From assembly GCA_902796465.1 (NCBI GenBank), contig CADBPK010000148.1, positions 1 to 7,611 of the forward strand: a stretch of DNA of 7,611 nucleotides, written 5' to 3'. The translations under genes and the position numbers were made by a program. Of this stretch, positions 1-5,193 are shown one piece after another (the stretch's first letter is position 1; each line of letters begins with the position of its first letter). The DNA is from an uncultured Erysipelotrichaceae bacterium (GTDB lineage Bacteria; Bacillota_I; Bacilli_A; Erysipelotrichales; Erysipelotrichaceae). The notes beneath the pieces are model-generated. The model was given only the letters and a program-made list of their open reading frames with translations, did not search any database and was not told the origin of the DNA.

Positions 1-336
1 ACGCTGACAGAGGATCATCGGGAGTTCCAGATCGACTCTTGTCATTTCACTGATCTTTTCCGCATTCAGCGTTTCATGCATACCGTAATACGCACAGCCG
101 GCATTATTGACAAGCAGGTCCAGATCATCTGCAGGCATATCCTGCAGTTTCCGCATCAGCTGGTCCGTATCTCTCAGATCGCATATGATCCGATGGAAAT
201 CATCCAATTCCGTACAGCCGGAAAAGTCCCTGCCGATCCCGTAAACAATATAGTTTTCTTCCAGCAGCGCTTCCGCTATGGCTTTCCCGATACCGGAAGA
301 TGCGCCGGTAACCAATGCTGTTTTCTGTTTCATCAT
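1..336 (-). CDS. Short-chain dehydrogenase/reductase, N-terminal part (cut by left window edge)
   Basis: The visible 112 codons are the N-terminal half of a classical SDR oxidoreductase, an NAD(P)-dependent Rossmann-fold enzyme that interconverts alcohols and ketones in the cytoplasm. Counting from the second Met, the glycine-rich cofactor loop TGASSGIG is at residues 9-16 and the structural NNAG motif at 76-79. The catalytic Ser and YxxxK lie beyond the window, so activity cannot be judged. Two adjacent in-frame ATGs are possible starts. The one at 336 overlaps the stop of the upstream radical SAM gene as ATGA; the one at 333 overlaps it by one base. A GGAG lies 5 or 8 bases upstream respectively. 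It is the third gene of the 2160-to-1 operon and is translationally coupled. The fold and cofactor class are secure; the substrate is unknown. Confidence 0.9.
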   Translation of the reverse strand, partial: MMKQKTALVTGASSGIGKAIAEALLEENYIVYGIGRDFSGCTELDDFHRIICDLRDTDQLMRKLQDMPADDLDLLVNNAGCAYYGMHETLNAEKISEMTRVDLELPMILCQR

Positions 337-1352
337 TCATTCTCCAACATGTAAATCTTCTCTCCCGGAACATATTGTTCCAGCTGTTTCCGGATCGTAT
401 TTTCGATCTTTCTTTTTTTGTTTTCTTCATATCCGTAGTAACCGTCATGCAGCACATACGGATACTGTACGGAAGCGCTGTGCGGATATTCCTTCCGCAT
501 CTTTTTCATATAATCATTTGACAGCCGGAATGTTCCCAGACTGATATCACGGATATCTGCCGGATCGATTTCACACATGACATTCCGGATCATGGAGCCG
601 TAAATGTTTTCCCAGTCCGGCACAGCAAATACAGGATCCAGACAGAGACGAGGATGGAATCCGTTTTCAGCCGCTGCCCTTATCGCACGGATCCTCTGCG
701 AAAGTGAAGCAGTACCCTTTTCCATTTCGAGGATCACCGGATCGGGGGACAATGTAAACGCAGGAATGATACGCTCACTCACCGGAAGCGCCTTCCATAT
801 ATCTTCATTTCCGCATTTGGTTCGGATCTCGATCGTCAGTCCCGGATTCCGCACTGTGAATTCTGCCCAGCTGTGCAGGAAACCGGTAATGTTTTCCAAC
901 GGGACCAGGTCATTTTCATATGACAGACACAGATAAACAGGATGTTTTTTCAGCATCCCGGCGGTTTCAGCAAGAAAGTCTTCCTGGTTTACAAAGATTA
1001 CCAGGTTGGCGGAATCATACATGCCTTTCAGCCAGCAGTATGCGCAGTCATATATGCAGTTCAGCACATTGGTGCAGTAGTAGAACCACCTCTCATCAAA
1101 GTCATGACAGACCACAGATCCGGAATAAAGGAAGTGGTCCTTTTTTTCTGCCAGGATCAGATTCCGGCTTTTGATCTGTACAGAGGAGCGCTGTCCCTTC
1201 CGGCTGAATACATCCTTGTAGCTGGTGACGGGTATTTGTACGGCATGCGGAAAGAAAGACAGGATCCTGGTGCATAAGGGATGCTGCATGATTCCTTCTT
1301 CAATGTACACATGTGAAAACGGCTTATTCAGCCGCATATTCCCTGAATGCAT
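333..1352 (-). CDS. SPL-type radical SAM protein (spore photoproduct lyase-like)
   Basis: This 339-residue protein resembles Bacillus SplB along its length and matches its usual size of about 340. The opening FSHVYIEEG resembles the SplB start. The radical SAM cluster motif CxxxCxxC is at Cys99, Cys103 and Cys106 (CIYDCAYC), and the FVNQEDFL and EKGTASLSQRI segments also match SplB. Family members bind a 4Fe-4S cluster and cleave S-adenosylmethionine to a 5'-deoxyadenosyl radical; true SplB uses it to revert spore photoproduct thymine dimers in DNA. Differences matter. SplB has Tyr after the third cluster Cys, and here it is Trp107. The region around the SplB hydrogen-donor Cys reads CLSYENDL (Cys142), with the Cys a few residues earlier relative to the conserved Asp. 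I therefore call it SPL-like, not proven SPL. The ATG at 1352 is chosen because AGAAGG lies 6 bases upstream. The frame overlaps the preceding gene by 29 bases. Confidence 0.88.
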   Translation of the reverse strand: MHSGNMRLNKPFSHVYIEEGIMQHPLCTRILSFFPHAVQIPVTSYKDVFSRKGQRSSVQIKSRNLILAEKKDHFLYSGSVVCHDFDERWFYYCTNVLNCIYDCAYCWLKGMYDSANLVIFVNQEDFLAETAGMLKKHPVYLCLSYENDLVPLENITGFLHSWAEFTVRNPGLTIEIRTKCGNEDIWKALPVSERIIPAFTLSPDPVILEMEKGTASLSQRIRAIRAAAENGFHPRLCLDPVFAVPDWENIYGSMIRNVMCEIDPADIRDISLGTFRLSNDYMKKMRKEYPHSASVQYPYVLHDGYYGYEENKKRKIENTIRKQLEQYVPGEKIYMLENE

Positions 1353-2160
1353 GGAGAACCTTCTTTCCTTCTTCTTTTTCTGTGACCGGAAGCGTTCCTG
1401 ATTCGTACAGTTCTTCTATCTTTTTCTTCCAGTCTTTTCCTGTCAGTACCGCATAGTGGATATATCTGTGAAGCTCACGTTTCATCGCTGTGCTGCAGCC
1501 CATATCTTCAGCGAACTTACTGATCATACGGTCGTCCTCTTCTGTCAGAATAATATCTTTTTCTTCTTCATGCCGTGCTAGATCATCAATCAGTTTTTTC
1601 ATCAGAGGCAGGTATTCTGCGGAAAGCGATGTGATGGTCTCTGCCGTCAGGTTTTCCGTCTGTCCGGCATCACTGATAAAGCGGATGAAAAACATACTGT
1701 GCAGCGGGAAAAACATACTGCCGGCATGAAATACCGCAGCACTTTCCATATCATACAGTTCCCCGCTTCCGATATTTTCAGCACCTGTATATACCTTATT
1801 TTCGCTGATGAGAGAAGCTTCCGCAAAGCCTGTCTCATACAGCAGATCCGGATAATAATCTCTGCCGGTCTGCAGATCTGTTATTTTATGGACAAGAAAA
1901 ATACCGTCTGTCTTTTCGGTGTTAAGTGAAGCACAGCATCCGTACGAAATAAGGAAATCATGACTTCCGGCTTTCCGGCGGCTTAAAACGGCCGCTGTCA
2001 CTGCAGCAGCGTTCAGCTGCCCGGTCCCGGTCAGAACCAGGGTCAGTTCATTGTCTTTTTGCCACATCCGGATCCCGTTTCCGAAATCCACCCGCTTCAT
2101 CCTGTATTCTTTAATCAGTGGAGCAGCTTCGGGATACAAGGCACAAAACAGATAGATCAT
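1324..2160 (-). CDS. Nucleoside phosphorylase/MTA-SAH nucleosidase-fold protein with C-terminal extension
   Basis: Residues 1-195 of 278 resemble the purine nucleoside phosphorylase/MTA nucleosidase family, which cleaves the N-glycosidic bond of purine nucleosides or their thio-derivatives. The N-terminal CALYPEA places Glu11 where MTA/SAH nucleosidase has its catalytic Glu. GTGQLNAAA (45-53) matches the ribose/phosphate loop. YDMESAAV (136-143) matches the ribose-binding Met-Glu motif. RFISDAG (160-166) supplies Asp164, equivalent to the Asp that protonates the base. Residues from about 196 to 278 are a charged, probably helical extension absent from ordinary MTA/SAH nucleosidases (about 230 aa). 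The start at 2160 is preferred over an ATG at 2184 because GGAGG lies 4 bases before it. It is the first gene of the operon with the SPL-like enzyme. A radical SAM partner makes 5'-deoxyadenosine, a known side substrate of MTA nucleosidases, so by-product clearance is one guess. Exact substrate unknown. Confidence 0.8.
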   Translation of the reverse strand: MIYLFCALYPEAAPLIKEYRMKRVDFGNGIRMWQKDNELTLVLTGTGQLNAAAVTAAVLSRRKAGSHDFLISYGCCASLNTEKTDGIFLVHKITDLQTGRDYYPDLLYETGFAEASLISENKVYTGAENIGSGELYDMESAAVFHAGSMFFPLHSMFFIRFISDAGQTENLTAETITSLSAEYLPLMKKLIDDLARHEEEKDIILTEEDDRMISKFAEDMGCSTAMKRELHRYIHYAVLTGKDWKKKIEELYESGTLPVTEKEEGKKVLHAFREYAAE

Positions 2161-2164
2161 CTTT

Positions 2165-2169
2165 CCTCC
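2165..2169 (-). promoter_or_regulatory. Ribosome binding site that fixes the nucleosidase start
   Basis: On the minus strand GGAGG sits 4 bases before the ATG at 2160. The in-frame ATG at 2184 has no comparable purine-rich site, so this element decides the start. It also removes eight residues that do not resemble the family's N-terminus. Confidence 0.75.
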
Positions 2170-2203
2170 GTATTCCGGCATCATACTTCTGCCGTCTATT
2201 TAT

Positions 2204-2232
2204 CTTTTACAGGATTCATCCCGAAAAGACAA
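2204..2232 (-). promoter_or_regulatory. Candidate sigma-A-type promoter for the nucleosidase/SPL-like/SDR operon
   Basis: Reading the minus strand, TTGTCT (2227-2232) and TAAAAG (2204-2209) are separated by exactly 17 bases. Each box matches four of six consensus bases. It lies just downstream of the antiporter terminator and about 44 bases before the first ATG of the operon, where a promoter is expected. The match is moderate, so this is a candidate only. Confidence 0.4.
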
Positions 2233-2239
2233 GCATATG

Positions 2240-2263
2240 AAAAAAGAAAGAGCGTAAGCTCTT
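2240..2263 (-). terminator. Intrinsic terminator of the CaCA antiporter gene
   Basis: On the minus strand a perfect 6-bp stem, AAGAGC with GCTCTT around a TTAC loop (2248-2263), is followed by TC and six T residues (2240-2245). It begins 6 bases after the antiporter stop codon, the usual position of a Rho-independent terminator. The stem is short but the U tract is good. Confidence 0.8.
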
Positions 2264-2269
2264 CCTGAT

Positions 2270-3238
2270 TCAGACAATAAACTGATAGATCGTGAATGCC
2301 GCATAGATGCACAGCAGCAGGATCCCCTGCCAGCGGTACAGTTTTTCCTTCAGCAATGCCGGTACGCAAAGCAGCAGCATTACCCCAAACATGACAGGAA
2401 TATCGATGATGAGGGAGGAATTCATTCCCATGATCATCTTTTCCGCCGGCAGGGCAAACGGCGAAATGGAAATGGCAGCGCCGCTTACCAGAACGATGTT
2501 GAAGAGATTGGCACCGATGATGTTGCCGAGTGACAGGGCACTGTGTCCTTTCATCAGTGAAGTAATTGCCGTTATCAGTTCAGGCAGTGATGTACCCAAT
2601 GCCACCATGGTAAGGCCGATAACGGAATCCGGTACGCCCAGCGCTGCGGCGATAATCGTTCCGTTGTTCACCAGAAGGTTCGCACCGTACGCGATCGCAG
2701 CTGCCCCGATGACCAGAAGGATCAGATCTTTTGCAGGGGATGACTCCGGTTCCTGTTCCTGGGTTTCCGTTTCATTTCCTCCCCCGCTTTTTTTCATCTG
2801 CATGACAGATATGACCATGTAAACAACAAATATTGCCAGGAAAAGGATTCCGTTCCATCTCTGGAAATCACCGCTCGTATATGCGATCAGTGCGTAAATA
2901 GCTGCCGAGATGAAGAATGTCGCAACCGGGAGACGAAGTGTGTCTCTCTTTGCGTTTGAAGGACTTACCGCAATCGTCAGACCAGCAATCAAGCTCGTAT
3001 TGCATATGATCGATCCGATCGCATTTCCGTATGAGATGCCTGAATTGTGCTGCATGGCTGCCTGGACAGAAACCATGACCTCAGGCAGTGTCGTACCGAT
3101 GGAAACGACCGTCGCACCGATCAGCAGTTCCGGCAGATGAAACCGGTGAGCGATACCTGTGGCACCGTCCACGAACCAGTCGCCGCCCTTAATGAGCAAT
3201 GCAAATCCGAGTAAAAACAATAATACTGGAATAAACAT
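2270..3238 (-). CDS. CaCA-family cation antiporter (Ca2+/Na+ or Mn2+ exchanger, YrbG-like)
   Basis: This is a 322-residue membrane protein of the calcium/cation antiporter family, close to the usual bacterial length. Two inverted alpha repeats carry the ion-binding motifs: GTTLPE (48-53) with GNAIGSIICN (71-80), and GTSLPE (215-220) with GNIIGANLFN (238-247). The Glu residues in the two LPE motifs are the expected cation ligands. About ten hydrophobic helices are visible, with an acidic, Glu-rich cytoplasmic-type loop at about 150-170 between the halves. The start at 3238 has GGGGAGG 5 bases upstream. The gene is monocistronic, with its own promoter and terminator. Its leader holds a yybP-ykoY-like element, a Mn2+-sensing riboswitch class often found before cation exporters. 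I infer that this exchanger exports Mn2+ when manganese is high, though family members may move Ca2+. Confidence 0.93.
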   Translation of the reverse strand: MFIPVLLFLLGFALLIKGGDWFVDGATGIAHRFHLPELLIGATVVSIGTTLPEVMVSVQAAMQHNSGISYGNAIGSIICNTSLIAGLTIAVSPSNAKRDTLRLPVATFFISAAIYALIAYTSGDFQRWNGILFLAIFVVYMVISVMQMKKSGGGNETETQEQEPESSPAKDLILLVIGAAAIAYGANLLVNNGTIIAAALGVPDSVIGLTMVALGTSLPELITAITSLMKGHSALSLGNIIGANLFNIVLVSGAAISISPFALPAEKMIMGMNSSLIIDIPVMFGVMLLLCVPALLKEKLYRWQGILLLCIYAAFTIYQFIV

Positions 3239-3243
3239 AATAA

Positions 3244-3250
3244 CCTCCCC
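3244..3250 (-). promoter_or_regulatory. Strong ribosome binding site of the antiporter, abutting the leader terminator
   Basis: GGGGAGG on the minus strand is 5 bases before the ATG at 3238. It follows directly on the T-rich tract of the upstream hairpin. Any readthrough of that hairpin therefore exposes a very good ribosome site, which fits control by transcription attenuation. Confidence 0.85.
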
Positions 3251-3280
3251 AAAAAAATAAAAACAGTCATTTCTGACTGT
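3251..3280 (-). terminator. Terminator-like hairpin in the antiporter leader (riboswitch expression platform)
   Basis: On the minus strand ACAGTCA (3274-3280) pairs perfectly with TGACTGT (3263-3269) around a GAAA tetraloop. It is followed at once by TTTTATTTTTTT (3251-3262). This is an intrinsic terminator placed between the aptamer-like leader and the coding region, before the ribosome site. No upstream gene needs it, so a regulated attenuator is the natural reading. Confidence 0.8.
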
Positions 3281-3319
3281 GCAGGGAAATATCCCTCATA
3301 CACAATCAAAAATCATGTA

Positions 3320-3407
3320 TGAGTCTCACAATTACGGCAAGCCGGATATGCATGCATATCGTGATGACGGCTGAACCACGCTTTTTTCCGCGTCTGTTAC
3401 TCCCTCA
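3320..3407 (-). ncRNA. yybP-ykoY-like manganese riboswitch aptamer
   Basis: Read on the minus strand, this leader has the marks of the yybP-ykoY class. The helix P1 UGAG/CUCA (3404-3407 with 3320-3323) closes the element. It is followed by GGAGUAAC, like the conserved GGGGAGUAGC. A hairpin ACGC/GCGU encloses an A-rich loop (3378-3393). AGCCGUCAUCAC then matches the CCGUCAaca-type L3 strand. AGCCG pairs with CGGCU (3368-3372 with 3340-3344) around a perfect GATATG/CATATC hairpin (3345-3360). The 3' end is GUGAGACUCA, matching the class signature GAGAC before P1. The downstream CCGGCUU also occurs in the Bacillus ykoY element as I recall it. The class senses Mn2+ by bridging the two conserved loops. 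Position before a cation antiporter supports it. A covariance-model score was not available, so assignment rests on motif order and pairing. Confidence 0.8.
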
Positions 3408-3417
3408 GTACGCAAAT

Positions 3418-3446
3418 AGATTAGCACAAGAAAAGAAATTTGTTAA
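3418..3446 (-). promoter_or_regulatory. Promoter of the riboswitch-antiporter transcript
   Basis: On the minus strand TTAACA (3441-3446) is separated by 17 bases from TAATCT (3418-3423), which is preceded by TG one base earlier as an extended -10. Transcription would begin near 3411, about four bases before the first strand of aptamer helix P1. That agreement between promoter and aptamer edge supports both calls. Confidence 0.65.
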
Positions 3447-3451
3447 TGGTT

Positions 3452-3478
3452 TTGAAAATGAGTTCATGATCTTATAAT
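3452..3478 (+). promoter_or_regulatory. Promoter of the YwaF-like gene, perfect TATAAT close to the ATG
   Basis: TATAAT at 3473-3478 matches the -10 consensus exactly. TTGAAA at 3452-3457 is a plausible -35, though at a short 15-base spacing; overlapping T-rich hexamers give 16 or 17. Transcription should start about 6-8 bases after the box, at or next to the ATG at 3485. Confidence 0.6.
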
Positions 3479-3484
3479 GAAACC

Positions 3485-4258
3485 ATGATAAATGCTTCTA
3501 TGTCCGGGAACGCACCGGCTATGTTCGGACCGATCCATATCTTATTTCTCCTGATCCTTTTTCCGGCCGGTTTCTGCATAGGAAAAAAGATCAGCCGGCT
3601 TTCCTATTCGGATCTATGCCGGGCTATCTTCCGGGCGGGTATTCTTCTTGCCTGTATGGAAATCTGGAAACAGATCCATGTATATACCGTAACGGAAGGC
3701 GGCCGGTTCAGCTGGTGGTGGTTCCCGTTCCAGCTCTGTTCGATGCCGATGTATCTCTGCCTCCTGCTTCCGCTGGTCAAAAGAAAAAACACTGTATTTG
3801 CCTTTCTTTCCACATACGCTCTCATAGCCGCGGTCTGTGCCCTGCTTTACCCGCAGGACATGCTGCGAAGTGATCCGGCACTGACACTGCACGGGTTTCT
3901 GTGGCACGGCATTATACTGGCAATCAGTTTCAGCGTGATCCTGTCTTCGTCGTTTTCCGTGACCCGGGAGGATTTACTGCGTGCTGCCGGACTGTTCCTT
4001 TTCCTTTGCGGGATCTCCGTCATCCTGAATATATATGGCTATTATCAAACTCCGGCCGGCGGCATATACCCCAATCTGTTTTACATTTCACCGATGCTTC
4101 CGTCACGGCAGCCTGTTTTCTCCATAATTGCTGAACACTGGGGCATCATTCCCGCTGACATCGTGTATATCCTTTCCCTGATCCTTGCGTCCGCGCTTAC
4201 GGCTGTCCTGCAAAAAAGATGCCTGAAGTCTTCTCAGGCATCTCCGGATCCGGACTGA
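3485..4258 (+). CDS. YwaF/TMEM164-like (TIGR02206-type) integral membrane protein
   Basis: This 257-residue, strongly hydrophobic protein has about seven membrane segments. It resembles the bacterial YwaF family, which is related to animal TMEM164. The family-like features are FGPIHILFLL near the start (14-23), WKQIHVY (61-67), WWWFPFQLCSMPMYL (77-91) with Cys85, and LHGFLWH (135-141) with His141. The Cys and His in comparable places are thought to be catalytic in TMEM164, an acyltransferase; function in bacteria is unknown. No ribosome site precedes the ATG at 3485, and the -10 box ends 6 bases before it, so a leaderless mRNA is likely. Met6 and Met13 are alternative starts, also without a clear site; Met13 begins the conserved part. 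The gene overlaps the convergent lipase gene by 25 bases at its 3' end. The family call is fairly firm, the activity is not. Confidence 0.8.
   Translation: MINASMSGNAPAMFGPIHILFLLILFPAGFCIGKKISRLSYSDLCRAIFRAGILLACMEIWKQIHVYTVTEGGRFSWWWFPFQLCSMPMYLCLLLPLVKRKNTVFAFLSTYALIAAVCALLYPQDMLRSDPALTLHGFLWHGIILAISFSVILSSSFSVTREDLLRAAGLFLFLCGISVILNIYGYYQTPAGGIYPNLFYISPMLPSRQPVFSIIAEHWGIIPADIVYILSLILASALTAVLQKRCLKSSQASPDPD
4212..4242 (-). terminator. Intrinsic terminator of the phosphodiesterase-lipase operon, inside the convergent gene
   Basis: On the minus strand GATGCCTGA (4234-4242) pairs perfectly over 9 bp with TCAGGCATC (4218-4226) around a 7-base loop. It is followed by TTTTTT (4212-4217). The TGA stop of the lipase (4234-4236) is the last three bases of the first stem arm. 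The whole element also codes for the tail of the plus-strand membrane protein. On the plus strand no T tract follows the stem, so it should act in one direction only. Confidence 0.88.
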
Positions 4259-5193
4259 AAGAAATTGAATACTGTTCTGTACCAGTCTTCGCGCATCTCT
4301 TTCGTTGCATTGAATATTTCATGTTTTGATTCAGGGAATATCTTCAGTTCCACATATGGAGATTTTTCCTTCAGTGCCACCTGTCCTTCGGCACGGACCA
4401 GTTTGTCTTTTCCGGCCTGCAGGATCAGAACAGGCACTTTTATTGTGTCCGCGTTTTTCAAGACCTCTTCGGTTCCTTCGGTCGCGGCTTTGACCCATGA
4501 CCAGGTTCCGCCCCATGTCTGATATGCAGGATCATTCAGTCTCTGCACGAACTGGTACTCATAGCGGTCCCTGTCCAGGTAACTGCTGTCTTCAAAAGCA
4601 TATTCACCGTCAAACGCATGCTGGCCCGGTGCGTATTCTTCCCCGTTTCCCGCAATCCTGGTATAGACCGAAAGCGCATTGATCGCCCATTCCGGTACTT
4701 TTCCGAAATTGATCTTCAGCAGCGGTGAAGTCAGTACAGCCCTTTGGACAAGGAACGGATATTTTTCCAGAAGAAGCGCAGAAACAAGTCCGCCCATGGA
4801 ATGACCCAGCAGCAGGATATCCCCGCTTGTGCACTTGCGGCTGACAAATTCCTGGATAAAGAAACGGACATCTTCCGTATAATCCCCGAATGTCTGTACA
4901 GATACTCTCTGATCTTTCTGGTTCCGCGGACGGCCGCTTTTTCCGTGTCCGCGCAGTTCCATAAAGAAGACCGAATATCCTTCCTGATAAAACCTGTACA
5001 TCACCTCATGGTATTTGCCGAAAAACTCACAGAATCCGTGAACGATGACAACTGCAGCTTTTTCCTGCGGATGCAGGGCATAATAACAGGACAGCGGTGT
5101 GCCGTCATAGCCCCGGAATGTATCTTCCCGGACGCAATCGTTCAGAAACGGACGGATCTCTTTTCGTATATAATTCAAAAATTCATCATTCAT
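4234..5193 (-). CDS. Alpha/beta hydrolase, lysophospholipase / monoacylglycerol lipase-like (PldB family)
   Basis: This 319-residue cytoplasmic serine hydrolase resembles the PldB/monoacylglycerol lipase group. VIVHGF (49-54) forms the oxyanion region, and FMELRGHGKSGRP (77-89) is the typical RGHG loop. GHSMGG (130-135) gives the nucleophile Ser132. The predicted acid is Asp263 in GKDKLV, and the base is His291 in SKHEIF, so the triad is complete. No signal peptide is seen. The expected reaction is release of a fatty acid from a monoacylglycerol or lysophospholipid, but substrate cannot be set from sequence. Its ATG overlaps the stop of the phosphodiesterase gene as ATGA, with GAGG 7 bases upstream, so the two are translationally coupled. 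The pairing supports lipid turnover. The 3' end overlaps the convergent gene and holds the terminator. Confidence 0.92.
   Translation of the reverse strand: MNDEFLNYIRKEIRPFLNDCVREDTFRGYDGTPLSCYYALHPQEKAAVVIVHGFCEFFGKYHEVMYRFYQEGYSVFFMELRGHGKSGRPRNQKDQRVSVQTFGDYTEDVRFFIQEFVSRKCTSGDILLLGHSMGGLVSALLLEKYPFLVQRAVLTSPLLKINFGKVPEWAINALSVYTRIAGNGEEYAPGQHAFDGEYAFEDSSYLDRDRYEYQFVQRLNDPAYQTWGGTWSWVKAATEGTEEVLKNADTIKVPVLILQAGKDKLVRAEGQVALKEKSPYVELKIFPESKHEIFNATKEMREDWYRTVFNFFQSGSGDA

Noticed and set aside
2161..2184. Upstream ATG as start of the nucleosidase gene
   Set aside because: No ribosome site precedes it, while the ATG at 2160 has GGAGG and gives the family-like N-terminus.
2307..2822. Open frame of 171 codons on the plus strand
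   Set aside because: Antisense to the antiporter; its Met/Ala/Ser-rich text mirrors the hydrophobic codons of the real gene.
3345..3360. Perfect 16-base palindrome GATATGCATGCATATC as a repressor operator
   Set aside because: It sits as the end hairpin of the aptamer-like structure and downstream of the predicted transcription start, so RNA folding explains it better.
4243..4254. Palindrome TCCGGATCCGGA as a binding site
   Set aside because: It lies within the last codons of the membrane protein and near the lipase end, with no regulatory setting; probably chance.
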